Source of the DNA: an uncultured Opitutia bacterium
GTDB taxonomy: Bacteria > Verrucomicrobiota > Verrucomicrobiia > Opitutales > Opitutaceae
Direction: 5' to 3'
Assembly (NCBI GenBank): GCA_903827245.1
Contig: CAIKHO010000090.1
Span: 1 to 64,000 of the forward strand
DNA: 64,000 nucleotides
In this document: one piece after another, positions 31,432 through 41,175 of the stretch
How positions within the stretch are numbered: the stretch's first letter is position 1
How the letters are laid out: every line of letters begins with the position of its first letter
Notes under the pieces: generated by a model
Seen by the model: only the letters and a program-made list of their open reading frames with translations
Told to the model about the DNA's origin: nothing
Databases searched by the model: none
Translations under genes and position numbers: made by a program

Positions 31432-32030
31432 AGCAAAGCATCGTCACTCTCGACATGGAGGGCGTCCTCACGCCCGAGATCTGGATCGCCGTGGCCGAGC
31501 GCACCGGGATCGCCGAGTTGCGCCGCACCACGCGGGACGAGCCGGATTACGACAAGCTGATGAACTTCCGCCTGGGGATTCTCGACCGGCACGGCATCAC
31601 GCTGTCGAAAATCCAGGAAGTCATCGGCGGGCTGTCTCCGCTGCCGGGTGCGGTCGAATTCCTCGACGCCCTACGGCAGCAGGTGCCGATCATCATCCTT
31701 TCCGACACGTTCGCCCAGTTCGCGCAGCCCCTCCTCCATGGCCTCGGCTGGCCCGCGCTTTTCTGCCATCAACTCCTGGTGACCGGCGACCGCATCACCG
31801 GCTATCAGCTGCGCATGCCGGACCAGAAGCGACACGCGGTGCAGGCGCTGCAGTCCCTGAACTACCAGGTCATCGCCGCCGGCGATTCCTTCAACGACAC
31901 CACCATGCTCGCGCAGGCCGACCACGGCATCCTGTTCCACGCCCCCGAGAATGTCGTCCGCGGATTCCCCCAGTTTCCCGCCGTCAACGAGTACCCGGCG
32001 CTGCTGCAATTGATCCGTTCAAAGCTATAA
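31428..32030 (+). CDS. thrH: Bifunctional phosphoserine phosphatase/homoserine phosphotransferase ThrH
   Basis: The 200-residue HAD-family protein matches ThrH. The nucleophile motif is LDMEGVLTPEIW (D9), where ThrH enzymes have DxEG instead of the usual DxDx. The phosphate-binding LSDTF and the late GDSFNDTTML acid motif follow. Pseudomonas ThrH removes phosphate from phosphoserine and can transfer it to homoserine, linking Ser and Thr synthesis. The start overlaps the glnS stop (ATGA). The length is the family standard. Confidence 0.93.
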
Positions 32031-32191
32031 GCCTCCCGGGAGAATTATTGCCGCGAAAGAACCCAGAAAAATCAGAGCCGGGATATTACAGGAGGGGAAC
32101 CGAGGACGATCCGAGAATTGGTCAGGATCTTTGAATGCCCTCGGATTGCCTCCCGTAGAATTCCGAAATCTGGTCCTAAGGGGATTGAGGG

Positions 32192-32857
32192 TTGATTGCG
32201 GTTCTGAAATCTCGTGTCGTCCATGTCCCCGCCTTACCGATCGTGACGCTACTCGCATTTCATTCCCTGGTCGTCGTGCTCGGCATTCTCAGCATGGGCT
32301 TCCAGCTCCTCGCCTCCCGTCTGCTCAACCCGCACTTCGGTTCGTCGATCATCGTCTGGGCCTGGCTGATCTCCACCTTCCTCGCCGCCTTCAGCCTCGG
32401 CTCGATGCTCGGCGGCTGGATGAGCGCCCAGCCCCGCTCCCAGCGCTCCCGGTGGCAGATATCCGCCGCCTCGCTGGCCGTGCTGACCCTCGCGTTTACC
32501 GCTTTTTTCGGGCGCGGCACCCTTGACCACATCGAGCTCGCCTTCAGCGAGCCGGGCACGGGGCTGCTGGTTTCCTGTTTCGGCCTTTTTTTCGTGCCCG
32601 TCACCATGCTTTCGTCGTTCGGCCCGCAATGCGTGCAATACCTCGCCGCCCGCGGGACGGCACCGGGCGCCGCCTCCGGTGTGATCTACGGCATTAGCAC
32701 GGTCGGCAACATTGCCGGGGTCATGCTCACCGCCTTCGCCCTGATCCCGCATTTCCCGGTTTCCACCCTGCTCTACCTATGGCTGGCTGTGGCAATCCTC
32801 AGCCTCGCGGGGCTCATTGCCATCCTGCGCACCGCCCCCGAACCCGCTGCCACGTGA
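32192..32857 (+). CDS. Membrane half of a split MFS/spermidine-synthase-type protein
   Basis: The protein is up to 221 residues with about six hydrophobic segments. It resembles the N-terminal membrane part of 'fused MFS/spermidine synthase' proteins (GFQLLASRLLNPHFGSSIIV, then AWLISTFLAAFSLGSMLGG). The start is uncertain: TTG 32192 gives the full length, and GTG codons at 32243 and 32276 are alternatives. Its stop overlaps the GTG of the next gene, an exported spermidine-synthase-like protein, by four bases (GTGA). In many bacteria the two parts are one protein, so here they may form a membrane/periplasm complex. The biochemical role is not established. Confidence 0.7.
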   Translation: MIAVLKSRVVHVPALPIVTLLAFHSLVVVLGILSMGFQLLASRLLNPHFGSSIIVWAWLISTFLAAFSLGSMLGGWMSAQPRSQRSRWQISAASLAVLTLAFTAFFGRGTLDHIELAFSEPGTGLLVSCFGLFFVPVTMLSSFGPQCVQYLAARGTAPGAASGVIYGISTVGNIAGVMLTAFALIPHFPVSTLLYLWLAVAILSLAGLIAILRTAPEPAAT

Positions 32858-33765
32858 AAATCCGCCATTTCCTGCCCCTCGCCCTGTTCAGCCTGCCCCT
32901 CCTGGCCGCGGAGAAGACAGGTGACTATGTCGAGAGCTTCGATACCACGTACAACAGCCTGACCGTCGAACGCCAGGGCTCGGTCGTCGAGCTGCGCGCC
33001 CGCTCCCGCCGCGGCGAATTCATCGAGTCCGCCGTCGACCTCAACGATCCACTCAAGCTGGTCGTGGCCTACACGCGGACGCTGTATGCCGGCCTGTTTT
33101 TCCAGCCCAAGCCGCAGCGCGTCCTCATGGTCGGCCTGGGCGGCGCCGGCTTTCACCGCCTTTTCGCCGCGGCGTACCCGCAGGCCTTCCTGCAAACGGT
33201 CGAGCTCGATCCCAAGGTGCTCGAGCTCACGCAGACACGGCTGGGCTTCAGGCCGACGGACCGGACGCCTGTCACCACGATGGACGGACGCCTCTATGTG
33301 AAACGTTCGACCCAGAAGTGGGACTGGATCATCCTCGACGCCTTCCGCGGGGGCTTTGTGCCGCCGCACCTCAAGACGCAGGAGTTCTACCGCGAATGCG
33401 CCGGCCAGCTCGCCGATGGCGGCGTGTTCATCACCAATCTACATGCGACGACCGAGCTCTACTACGCCGACCTCAAGACGCTCAGCTCGGTCTTTCCACA
33501 AGTCGTGCTCTTCGGCACCGCCGGCCGCGGCAACGTGATTGCCTGCGCGGTCAAATACAAGGCGCCGGCCGTCACCGACCCGGCGGCCTGGCCGGCCGTG
33601 TCCGGACTCAATCCACCGCTCCAGGGCCACCTGGACCTCGCCGACATCCGCGCCGAGCACATCGTCTGGCCCACGGCCAAGGTCGCGCAGGCCCAGCTGC
33701 TGACCGATGACTTCGCCCCGGTCGAGTTCCTCGACGTGGTGAAGGTGAACGACACGAAGGAGTAA
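32854..33765 (+). CDS. Exported spermidine-synthase-like protein
   Basis: The 303-residue protein starts with a clear signal peptide (KIRHFLPLALFSLPLLAAEK). It has a Rossmann methyltransferase-type core of the spermidine synthase family: nucleotide site VLMVGLGGAGFHRLF, acidic strand TVELDPKVLELT, and DWIILDAFRGGFVP. Spermidine synthases are normally cytoplasmic, so an exported version is odd, and decarboxylated SAM would not be expected outside. The GTG start at 32854 overlaps the previous stop. It probably works with the membrane half. Whether it is catalytic is unknown. Confidence 0.75.
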   Translation: MKIRHFLPLALFSLPLLAAEKTGDYVESFDTTYNSLTVERQGSVVELRARSRRGEFIESAVDLNDPLKLVVAYTRTLYAGLFFQPKPQRVLMVGLGGAGFHRLFAAAYPQAFLQTVELDPKVLELTQTRLGFRPTDRTPVTTMDGRLYVKRSTQKWDWIILDAFRGGFVPPHLKTQEFYRECAGQLADGGVFITNLHATTELYYADLKTLSSVFPQVVLFGTAGRGNVIACAVKYKAPAVTDPAAWPAVSGLNPPLQGHLDLADIRAEHIVWPTAKVAQAQLLTDDFAPVEFLDVVKVNDTKE

Positions 33766-33790
33766 TGGGGAGCGATCGGATGTAGCAACA

Positions 33791-33854
33791 AGGAGCCTGC
33801 TTGCAGGCGCTTTTACGTCGGTCCGCGTCGCTCATCGCCTGCAGGCAGGCTCCT
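33791..33854. repeat. REPIN-like pair of inverted REP hairpins, family B
   Basis: The left arm (33791-33809) contains the hairpin GCCTGC-TT-GCAGGC at 33795-33808. The right arm (33836-33854) contains GCCTGC-AG-GCAGGC at 33837-33850. The two arms are reverse complements with one mismatch, and the right one continues into CTAC, that is, GTAGGAGCC on the minus strand. The layout resembles the GTAGGAG-type REP doublets known from Pseudomonas. It separates the spermidine-synthase-like gene from gltX. Confidence 0.8.
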
Positions 33855-33869
33855 ACAATTATTTGCGCC

Positions 33870-35249
33870 TTACGCGGCAAATCGGACCAGCCGCCGCAGC
33901 ACGCGCTCCCGTCCGAGCACGCGGAAAAGCCCGGTAATACTGGGCCCGACATTCGTGCCCGATACCGCCAGCCGTGCCACCGCCTGATAATCGCCGAACC
34001 CGGCGCCGTTGCGGGCCGCGAGGTCCTTGATCGCGGCCTCGATCGCCGCGTCGGTCGAGAAATCCGCCGACTTCGCCAGCTCGATCAGCTCGGCCAGCCG
34101 CGCCTTGGGGTCGTCCTTGGCCATGACTTTTTCACGCACCTTCGGATCAATCGGAAAATCCTCGCAGAAGAAGTAGGCCGTGTAGGCCGGCAACTCCTCG
34201 ATGCCCTTCACCTTGGGCTGGCTGAGCAGCATGACCTCGCGGAAATAAGATTCATCCGCCTTTGCCGCGGCTGCGGCCGTGGCACCCGCCGGCAGTCGGG
34301 CGAAAAAGGCGCGCGCCTGCTCGACAAAACGATCCGGCGGCAATTCGAGCAGGTAGGCCAGGTTCATGTGGGCGAGCTTCTTCTCGTCGAAACGCGCATT
34401 GCTCTGGTTGACGCCCGGCAGGTCAAACAGCCGGATGATCTCGGCAATTGGCATTTTCTCCCTGTCGTCACCCGGGTTCCAGCCGAGCAGGCAGAGGAAG
34501 TTCACCAGCGCCTCCGGCAGGAAGCCGCGCCGCTGGTATTCCTCGATGAGCGCACCCTGGTCGCGCTTCGACATCTTGCCGGGGCCATTCTGCTTTAGAA
34601 TCAGAGGGATGTGCGCATACTCCGGCACCGGTGCACCAAGGGCCTTGAAGAGCTCCACGTGCTTGCTCGTGTTCGACAGGTGATCCTCGCCGCGGATCAC
34701 GTGCGTGATCCGCATCGTGATGTCGTCCACCACGTTCACGAAATGAAAAACGGGGTTGCCGTCGGACCGCACGATCACGAAGTCCTCGTCCTCCGTGCGC
34801 TCGACGCGCCCCCGGATCCGGTCGTCGATCACCGCCGGGGTGTTCCCGACCTTGGTCACGGTCTTTTTGCGGTGCTCGTCATAGACCTCGTGGCGCTCGC
34901 CGAGCAGCCGGAAGAAAATCGCGCCATCCTTCTCGTAGGTGCGGCCGGCCGCCTTGAGTTTTTCTAGGTACTCCCGGTAAACCAGCCCGCGCTCGCTCTG
35001 GCGATATGGGCCGAAATCGCCGCCGACCCCGGGGCCCTCGTCCCAGTTCAAGCCCAGCCAGGTGAGGCTGTCGTAGATGACGTTCAGGAACTGCTCGCTG
35101 TTGCGCTCCTTGTCTGTGTCCTCGATGCGCAGGACGAAAACCCCACCCGTATGGCGGGCGTAAAGCCAGTTGAAGAGCGCGGTGCGGGCGCTGCCGATGT
35201 GGAAAAAACCCGTCGGACTCGGGGCGAAACGGACGCGGACCTTGGCCAT
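33870..35249 (-). CDS. gltX: Glutamyl-tRNA synthetase
   Basis: The 459-residue protein is a bacterial GluRS. It has [20 protein letters not shown] (HIGS at 17-20), the [10 protein letters not shown] block, [32 protein letters not shown] (KMSKR) and a helical C-terminal anticodon domain. It loads glutamate on tRNA-Glu. The zinc-binding Cys cluster of some GluRS proteins is not seen. The start ATG 35249 precedes [14 protein letters not shown]. The gene lies alone between a REPIN-like repeat and a divergent M14-like gene. Confidence 0.97.
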   Translation of the reverse strand: MAKVRVRFAPSPTGFFHIGSARTALFNWLYARHTGGVFVLRIEDTDKERNSEQFLNVIYDSLTWLGLNWDEGPGVGGDFGPYRQSERGLVYREYLEKLKAAGRTYEKDGAIFFRLLGERHEVYDEHRKKTVTKVGNTPAVIDDRIRGRVERTEDEDFVIVRSDGNPVFHFVNVVDDITMRITHVIRGEDHLSNTSKHVELFKALGAPVPEYAHIPLILKQNGPGKMSKRDQGALIEEYQRRGFLPEALVNFLCLLGWNPGDDREKMPIAEIIRLFDLPGVNQSNARFDEKKLAHMNLAYLLELPPDRFVEQARAFFARLPAGATAAAAAKADESYFREVMLLSQPKVKGIEELPAYTAYFFCEDFPIDPKVREKVMAKDDPKARLAELIELAKSADFSTDAAIEAAIKDLAARNGAGFGDYQAVARLAVSGTNVGPSITGLFRVLGRERVLRRLVRFAA

Positions 35250-35319
35250 GGTAAGATTTTTGGGGACAGAGAGGACTTAATCGACAGGATGAAGAACAGA
35301 CGAGCGAAGATTGATTCCC

Positions 35320-36096
35320 ATGGATTCCACCTCTCCTGTCAAAAACTCCCCGGATGAAAATATCTCCGCCCTCGCCACAAGCTTCGTAGACGCGGGCCAG
35401 GCGGTAGGCTTTCGTCCCGAGATCTACGGTGAAATCGAAGGCTGTCCCCTGCTGGCGCTGACGCGCCGCACGCCCGGGCCACGGCCGCGCATTTATCTGT
35501 CGGCGGGCATGCACGGCGACGAGCCGGCGCCGCCCCAAGCCCTGCTCCAGCTGCTCAAGCGCGGCGTTTTTGACCAACGGGCCACCTGGTTTCTATGCCC
35601 GTTGCTCAATCCGACGGGCCTGGCCCGGGGCACCCGGGAAAACGCGGACGGTCTCGACCTCAACCGCGACTACAAGGATTTGAGCTCGCTCGAGATCCGG
35701 GCCCATACGGCTTGGCTGCGACGCCAGCCCAACTTCGACCTGACGCTTTGCCTGCACGAGGACTGGGAGGCGACCGGCTTCTACCTGTATGAGCTCAATC
35801 CCACCAATCGGCCCAGCCTGGCCGACCCGATCATTGGCGCGGTCAGCACGGTCTGTCCGATCGACCCAAGCCCCCTGATCGACGGCCGGGAGGCGCAGGG
35901 CGGCATCATCCGGCCCGTGGGCGATCCCCTGCTCCGGGAAAAATGGCCCGAGGCGATTTACCTGCGAGCCCATCACAGCAGCCTCGGCTACACCTTGGAA
36001 ACGCCATCAGCATTGCCTCTCGCCCAGCGCATCGCGGCCCACAGTGCCGCCGTCGAGACTGCCATCGCCTGCCTGCCGATTCCCGGGCCGGTCTGA
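35320..36096 (+). CDS. M14-family zinc carboxypeptidase-like protein
   Basis: The 258-residue protein matches the M14/succinylglutamate desuccinylase-like superfamily. It has the zinc motif AGMHGDEPAPPQAL (HxxE), NPTGLARGTRENADGLDLNRDYKD, with a second zinc-ligand His likely in LCLHEDWEATGF, and a late Glu candidate in LGYTLETPSALP. The sequence resembles murein-peptide amidase MpaA-type enzymes, but the substrate is not fixed. There is no signal peptide, so it is likely cytoplasmic. The ATG at 35320 is chosen over a TTG at 35311. It is divergent from gltX. Confidence 0.78.
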   Translation: MDSTSPVKNSPDENISALATSFVDAGQAVGFRPEIYGEIEGCPLLALTRRTPGPRPRIYLSAGMHGDEPAPPQALLQLLKRGVFDQRATWFLCPLLNPTGLARGTRENADGLDLNRDYKDLSSLEIRAHTAWLRRQPNFDLTLCLHEDWEATGFYLYELNPTNRPSLADPIIGAVSTVCPIDPSPLIDGREAQGGIIRPVGDPLLREKWPEAIYLRAHHSSLGYTLETPSALPLAQRIAAHSAAVETAIACLPIPGPV

Positions 36097-36112
36097 AGCG
36101 GAAACCATCCGC

Positions 36113-36928
36113 TTAAAACGCCAGCCCGGCCTTCGCACAAAAGGCCTGCAAGTCCTGCGGCAGCGGAGCCGTGAAAACATCCGTCAATCCCGCCGTCCGC
36201 AGGTCGATCTCCGCGCAGTGGAGCGCCTGCCGGGGCAGCAGCAGCGTGGCGGCCAGTGTCTCGGTCCATCCCGTGTCGATGAAGTCGAGGTACAGGCGGG
36301 CGTCGGGTCCGTAAATCTTATCCCCCACGAGGGCATGTCCGAGCCACTGGGCATGGGCGCGAATCTGGTGTTTACGCCCGGACTCGGTCACCACCCGCGC
36401 CAAGGTAAAGCCTCCGCCCGTGGCCATGGGCGTAAAATGAGTCACCGCCGCTTTCCCGTCCGCCACCACCGCGGCCTTGATGAACACCGGGCTCGCCGTG
36501 TCGTCGCCGAGCGGCTGGTCGACCGTCGTCGGCGCCGCCAGCTCACCGGTCAGGATTGCAAAGTAAACCTTGCCCACCCGCCGCTGCATCATCGCCTTCT
36601 GGAGCCGGCTCGCCATGGCCGCATCCTTGGCCAGGACCACGACGCCGCTGGTCTCCCGGTCCAGCCGGAAGACCAGGTGCATCGTCGGCAGGCCGGTATA
36701 TTCCCTCGCGGCGCCGACCAGGCTCGACCACGGCCCGGCCTTCGATGGATGGCAGACCACGTCGCCCGGCTTCGCGATCACCAGCAGTTGAGCGTCCTCG
36801 TGGAGGATCCACCCGCGCAGTTCGTCCGGCGCAATAAGCCGTGCCGGCCCCTGATGCAGGCGACGTGGCCAGGGACAGGCCCGCGGTCCTTCCCGCACCG
36901 ATTCACCCTGGGGAACCTCCGTGCTCAT
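36113..36928 (-). CDS. RluA-family pseudouridine synthase
   Basis: The 271-residue protein has the RluA-type core: LLVIAKPGDVVCHPS at the start of the fold, the catalytic HLVFRLDRETSGVVVLAK (Asp in RLDRETSG), GKVYFAILTGE, and RKHQIRAHAQWLGHALVGD. There is no S4 domain at the N-terminus. It would convert specific uridines in rRNA or tRNA to pseudouridine. The N-terminal 30 residues are poorly conserved in type and the true start might be internal. It converges on the M14-like gene. Confidence 0.88.
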   Translation of the reverse strand: MSTEVPQGESVREGPRACPWPRRLHQGPARLIAPDELRGWILHEDAQLLVIAKPGDVVCHPSKAGPWSSLVGAAREYTGLPTMHLVFRLDRETSGVVVLAKDAAMASRLQKAMMQRRVGKVYFAILTGELAAPTTVDQPLGDDTASPVFIKAAVVADGKAAVTHFTPMATGGGFTLARVVTESGRKHQIRAHAQWLGHALVGDKIYGPDARLYLDFIDTGWTETLAATLLLPRQALHCAEIDLRTAGLTDVFTAPLPQDLQAFCAKAGLAF

Positions 36929-37308
36929 TCGCCCGCCCGCTCCGCCCGGGTCGGGTGGTAATTTTTCCCAGCTCCATGCACCCGGAGATTAAGTTCGCCT
37001 ACTATCCCGCTCCACCGGTGCTCCTCTTGATCCAACGGAAAGAAAAACGCGGGTACATGGCTCAGCTTAAGCTTCGATCGATATGTGCCGACTTTGAGTC
37101 GAGATGGATTGCAAAACATCGATTCCGGATCCAGTAATGTCATCAGTTTGATGAACGATTTTCCCACCATGGAAGATCCGGCCGCCCGGACGGCGGCCGA
37201 GAGAATTTGGGGCTTTTCGCGAGGCGAGGGCACAAATGACACAGGGAGATTTTCCGTCAGCGCCGGTGTTTCACCGACTCTGGTTCAAACCAACCACAAC
37301 GCAGTCAC
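36929..37308 (+). promoter_or_regulatory. Leader region of hpf
   Basis: This 380-base stretch between divergent genes is AT-richer than its surroundings. It holds a perfect hairpin (GGCCGCC at 37180-37186 with GGCGGCC at 37192-37198) not followed by T residues, and a short reading frame (37151-37312) that overlaps the hpf start. No confident -35/-10 pair was found. Confidence 0.35.
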
Positions 37309-37312
37309 ATGA
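37151..37312 (+). CDS. Possible 53-residue leader peptide overlapping hpf
   Basis: ATG 37151 opens a frame of 53 codons that ends in TGA at 37310-37312, overlapping the hpf ATG at 37309 (ATGA). The product begins MNDFPTMEDPAARTAAERIW and has no recognisable domain. The overlap would let translation couple to hpf, but chance is a real alternative at this length. Confidence 0.25.
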   Translation: MNDFPTMEDPAARTAAERIWGFSRGEGTNDTGRFSVSAGVSPTLVQTNHNAVT

Positions 37313-37683
37313 ACAAACAAAACAACCACCATGAACTGATCGTGTCCGGCATTCATCTTGAGCTGACCCCGTCGCTCAAGTCCTTCGTGCGGGAAAAGGC
37401 GGAGCGCCTCTTCCGGCACGAGGAGAAGATCGTGCGTCTCCGGGTTGAACTCGAATGCGATTCCAAGGAGACGGTCTCGACCCGCTTCAAGGCCAAGGGC
37501 CACGTCGTCATCCATGGACCCGACATGAATGCCACCGTCGAGTCCGACGAATGCCACAAGGCGGTCGCGTTGCTCGTGGATAAACTTGATCGCATGCTCG
37601 GTCGCCGGTCCCAGATGCTGCGGGTGAAACGGAATCACCCGCATGCCGTGGATCTCGACGTCGCCCTGCCCAAGGCCGTGTAG
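37309..37683 (+). CDS. hpf: Ribosome hibernation promoting factor/RaiA-type protein (short form)
   Basis: The 124-residue protein is a short HPF/YfiA-type factor. It has the beta-alpha-beta core from IVSGIHLELTPSLKSFVREK, KIVRLRVELEC, VVIHGPDMNATVESDE and CHKAVALLVDKLDRML. It binds the 30S decoding region to inactivate ribosomes in stationary phase. The length fits the short form; there is no C-terminal dimerisation domain of the long form. A 380-base leader lies upstream, so expression is probably regulated. Confidence 0.9.
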   Translation: MNKQNNHHELIVSGIHLELTPSLKSFVREKAERLFRHEEKIVRLRVELECDSKETVSTRFKAKGHVVIHGPDMNATVESDECHKAVALLVDKLDRMLGRRSQMLRVKRNHPHAVDLDVALPKAV

Positions 37684-37857
37684 ACGCTGCCGATCTCCCT
37701 CCAACTCGCGGTCCGGTCTCCCGTGGAGCCGGGCCGCTTGGTTTTTGCATTTTGCTACCTGCCAATTCACGCCGGTACGCCCAGGTCGCCGCCGACCTCC
37801 GGGCCGCGGATTCCGGAGGCGATATGCCACACTGCCACCCGGCCGCCTTTGCCAAGA

Positions 37858-38790
37858 CTACGGCCGCGTCTCTTTCGCGCGGCCCGCGGCCAGCTCCGCC
37901 CCATGCTGCTTGAGCGCCTGGTCCAGAATCGAATGAAACCTGAGCCGCGTCAGGAACCCCTGGAACGGTTCCACATTCCTGATGATCCCCTCTTCCCGCC
38001 GCGCGAGCTCGCGCAACCGGGGCGGCTGCATTTCCCCCATGGCAATGGCGCCCATGTAGCCGAAATAATCCCCGTAAGCGCCCAATGGCTTGCCCGTCGG
38101 GTCGGGGAAATTGTTCTCCTTGAGATACGCCACGATGGCCGCCACCCGGTCTCGCCGCGTGAGCCGCCACTCGAATTCCTCGGCCGCAATCTCGGTCAGG
38201 TCGAAAAACAACCGGGCCGCCAGCATGCCGCCGAGCGTGATCCAAAAGATCGGCTGGTCTCCGTTGTTCAGCCGGTAAACCACCCACGGCACGATCAGGT
38301 AGGGCAGCGTGACGACCGCCCACCTTCCGCCCGACGCCAACGACCGCTGCCACCTCGGGTTGCCCGGGAAGGGCGTCTTGGGCTGGTTCCGCTGCCGTGC
38401 GAGCAATTCCGCCTGCGAGGGATGCGGTGCCGCCATGCCCTCCTCCGCGGTCCGGCGCAAACTGGCGTCCGGCGGCATGCGCCCCGCCATAATTTCGCGC
38501 CGGGTGACCCGGTCCAGTGTCTCCATGCAGAGCGCGCCGCCGATCGTCGCTTCCTCCACCAGCATCGACTTGTAGTCGTTGTCCCTTGCCTCCCTGAACG
38601 CGGGCAACTGGTCGGGCGTCACCAGCGTTCCCTCGACCACGGTCATCGTGGAGAGGAAAGTGCGCAGGAGCTCATCCCGCTGGCCCTCCGAACGGGCGTT
38701 GCGATACGCACGGAAGATTTCATCCCGGATCTCGCGCCAGTTGGCCAGCGCACGGGCGGGCGATTCCGTGAGTTCGGTGATCCTTTTCAT
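37858..38790 (-). CDS. Membrane protein of unknown function
   Basis: The 310-residue protein has a helical soluble N-terminal part (RITELTESPARALANWREI, then MLVEEATIGGALCMETLD), two central membrane segments (WAVVTLPYLIVPWVVYRL and ITLGGMLAARLFFDL) and a C-terminal soluble domain with YLKENNFPDPTGKPLGAYGD. The in-frame start at 38847 is less likely than the ATG at 38790, which begins MKRITELTES. No family is recognised. It is convergent with hpf and lies close downstream of priA on the same strand. Confidence 0.6.
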   Translation of the reverse strand: MKRITELTESPARALANWREIRDEIFRAYRNARSEGQRDELLRTFLSTMTVVEGTLVTPDQLPAFREARDNDYKSMLVEEATIGGALCMETLDRVTRREIMAGRMPPDASLRRTAEEGMAAPHPSQAELLARQRNQPKTPFPGNPRWQRSLASGGRWAVVTLPYLIVPWVVYRLNNGDQPIFWITLGGMLAARLFFDLTEIAAEEFEWRLTRRDRVAAIVAYLKENNFPDPTGKPLGAYGDYFGYMGAIAMGEMQPPRLRELARREEGIIRNVEPFQGFLTRLRFHSILDQALKQHGAELAAGRAKETRP

Positions 38791-38887
38791 CGCTCTTTTC
38801 CGCAGTCTGAATCCCCTGGAAAGTCCATTGCAAGGCCGTGCGTGCAATAAATCCGCCGCAGGGAAGGAGCGAAACTCTTAATCCGCC

Positions 38888-41125
38888 CTACCCCAGGTTC
38901 ACCGGATCGACGTCCAGCACCTGGGTGAGGTCGTCGGGCCACGCAAATTTGGAACGGAGCTCGGCGAGGCGGGGCACCACCTTCGTCGCCGAGGCGCAGA
39001 AATACCAGAGCTGCCAGCGGTACTCGTCCTTGATCTTCTCGATCGGCGACGGCGACGGGCCGCGCAGTTCGAGGCGGTCGCCGAATTCCTTCTCCACCAG
39101 TTTCGCCCACTGCTCCGCGAAGAATTTCAACTTCTCCGGGTTCGGGCCGCGAAAGAGGTGATGGATGAGGTGACGGTAAGGCGGATAATGAAAGTCGCGC
39201 CGCATCTTCAGCTCCGACTCGGCAAAGCCCGCATAGTCGGCGTGCCGCGAGAACTGGACCGCCCCGGCCTGCGGCGTGAAGGTCTGCACGATCACCTCCC
39301 CGGCCCGGTCACCGCGCCCGGCCCGGCCCGCCACCTGCACCAGCAGCTGGAAGGTCCGCTCGTTGGCCCGGAAGTCCGGGATGTGCATCGAGATGTCGGC
39401 GTCGATCAGCCCGACCAGCGTGACGTTTGGGAAATCCAGCCCCTTGCCAATCATCTGCGTGCCAACGAGGACGTCGATCTTGCCCGTGCGAAAGTCGCCG
39501 AGGATCTGGCGGAAGCGGTTCTTCTTCGCCATCGCGTCGGTGTCCATCCGCTCGATCTTCGCCCGGGGCAGCACCCGTCTCACCGCCTCCTCGACGCGCT
39601 GGGTGCCCAACCCGCGCCAGCGGATCTCCGGCGCGCCGCACTGCGGGCAGCGCAGGGGCGCCGGACGCTGGTCCCCGCAGAGGTGGCAGCGCAGCGTCTC
39701 GTCGGTGCGGTGGTAGGTCAGCGCGATGCTGCAATGCGTGCACTCCTCGACGTGCCCGCACTTCGTACAGAGCATCGAGGACGAGTAGCCGCGGCGGTTG
39801 ATGAACAGGATCGTCTGCTCGCGGCGGTCGAGGCGGCCGCGCATGGCCTCGACCAGCTTGTGCGACAACGCCGGCAGGGTGCGCTGACGCATGGCCTCGA
39901 TGCGCAGGTCGACAATATCGATGTGTGGGAGTTTGCGGTCGTCCACGCGCTGGAGCAGCTGGAGCAGCCGGTACTTGCCCGCCTGGGCGTTGGCGTAGCT
40001 CTCGAGCGACGGCGTGGCCGAGCCCAGCAGGCAGACCGCCCCGGTGAGCTTCGCGCGCATGACCGCGACATCGCGCCCGTGATAGCGCGGCGTCTCGTCC
40101 TGCTTGTACGCCGGCTCATGCTCCTCGTCGACGACGATGAGCTTCAGGTTCTGCACCGGCGCGAAAACGGCCGAGCGTGCCCCCACCACCACCCGCGCCT
40201 CGCCCGTGGCCAGCGCGAGCCAGCCGTCCAGGCGCTCGCCCTCGCTCAGGTGGCTGTGCCAGACCACCACGCGGTGACCGGGGGCGATGGCCTCCAGCCG
40301 CGAGCGCAGCCGCGCCACGGTTTGCGGCGTGAGCGCGACCTCCGGGACCAGATAGACCACGCCTCCGCCGGACTTCAGCGCGGCATCGACGGCCCGCAGG
40401 TAAACCTCGGTCTTGCCCGAGCCGGTGACGCCATGGAGGAGGGAGACACTGAACTTTTCCGCCGTCAGGCCGGCCGCAACCGCCTGGACGGCGGCGGACT
40501 GCTCCGAATTGAGCTGGTGGGGCTGGGACGCGACCAATTCACCGTGCGCCCAGTCGTCGGCATAAGCGACACGGTCAACGCGACGCGTTTCCTCGCGTAG
40601 CACGCCCCGCTTGACCAAGGCGCTGCTCACGGCGGCGGTGAGCCCGAGGCGTTTCAGCACGAGCCCGCGGCCCTGCGGCTTGAACTGCTGCGCCAGAAAC
40701 CGGTAAAGCCGCGCCTGCTGCGGCGCCCGCTTGGTCAGCTGCGTGATTTCCTCCTCGGATAGGTGCCGTTCGACCGTCAGCAACTTTTCCTGCTTCAGCC
40801 CCGCGCCGTTCCGCACCGCGGCGGGAATCATCGTTTCGATGATGCTGTCAAGCCCGCACGCATAATAGCCCGCCATCCAGCGCGCGAGGCCGAGGAGGTC
40901 GGGCGGCAGGGCCGGGAACGGATGCACCACCTGCGCCAGGGACTTGAGCCGGTCCACCGGAAAATCCCGCGGTGCGCCGATTTCCCCGATGATCCCAAGC
41001 CGTAGCGAGTTCAGCACCGGCACGCGCACCAGCGCCCCGACGGTGGCGGACGCCTGCAGCGAATCCGGCACGCGGTAGTGCAGCAACTTGTCAAAGCCCG
41101 CGAGCGGATGGACACCAACAATCAT
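38888..41125 (-). CDS. priA: Primosomal replication restart helicase PriA
   Basis: The 745-residue protein is PriA. It has an N-terminal 3'-DNA-binding domain ([16 protein letters not shown]), a helicase core with Walker [15 protein letters not shown], Walker [13 protein letters not shown], and a zinc-binding region with [20 protein letters not shown] and CPQCGAPE. Late helicase motifs are [14 protein letters not shown] and VAGRAGRGD. It reloads replication forks. The ATG at 41125 (MIVGVHPL) is chosen; a further 33 in-frame codons upstream run into the repeat at 41176-41210. It is divergent from the Fur-like gene with a repeat-filled spacer between them. Confidence 0.96.
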   Translation of the reverse strand: MIVGVHPLAGFDKLLHYRVPDSLQASATVGALVRVPVLNSLRLGIIGEIGAPRDFPVDRLKSLAQVVHPFPALPPDLLGLARWMAGYYACGLDSIIETMIPAAVRNGAGLKQEKLLTVERHLSEEEITQLTKRAPQQARLYRFLAQQFKPQGRGLVLKRLGLTAAVSSALVKRGVLREETRRVDRVAYADDWAHGELVASQPHQLNSEQSAAVQAVAAGLTAEKFSVSLLHGVTGSGKTEVYLRAVDAALKSGGGVVYLVPEVALTPQTVARLRSRLEAIAPGHRVVVWHSHLSEGERLDGWLALATGEARVVVGARSAVFAPVQNLKLIVVDEEHEPAYKQDETPRYHGRDVAVMRAKLTGAVCLLGSATPSLESYANAQAGKYRLLQLLQRVDDRKLPHIDIVDLRIEAMRQRTLPALSHKLVEAMRGRLDRREQTILFINRRGYSSSMLCTKCGHVEECTHCSIALTYHRTDETLRCHLCGDQRPAPLRCPQCGAPEIRWRGLGTQRVEEAVRRVLPRAKIERMDTDAMAKKNRFRQILGDFRTGKIDVLVGTQMIGKGLDFPNVTLVGLIDADISMHIPDFRANERTFQLLVQVAGRAGRGDRAGEVIVQTFTPQAGAVQFSRHADYAGFAESELKMRRDFHYPPYRHLIHHLFRGPNPEKLKFFAEQWAKLVEKEFGDRLELRGPSPSPIEKIKDEYRWQLWYFCASATKVVPRLAELRSKFAWPDDLTQVLDVDPVNLG

Positions 41126-41175
41126 CGCCGCGATGACGGCGGGCGCGTCGCGGCATGGCAAACATGAAGGCCGGA

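Noticed and set aside
37281-37308. tRNA T-loop-like GGTTCAAACC before hpf
   Set aside because: No cloverleaf, acceptor stem or anticodon arm can be drawn around it.
39158-40600. Open frame antisense to priA
   Set aside because: Its product is Arg-, Leu- and Gln-rich with no domain and lies wholly within priA.
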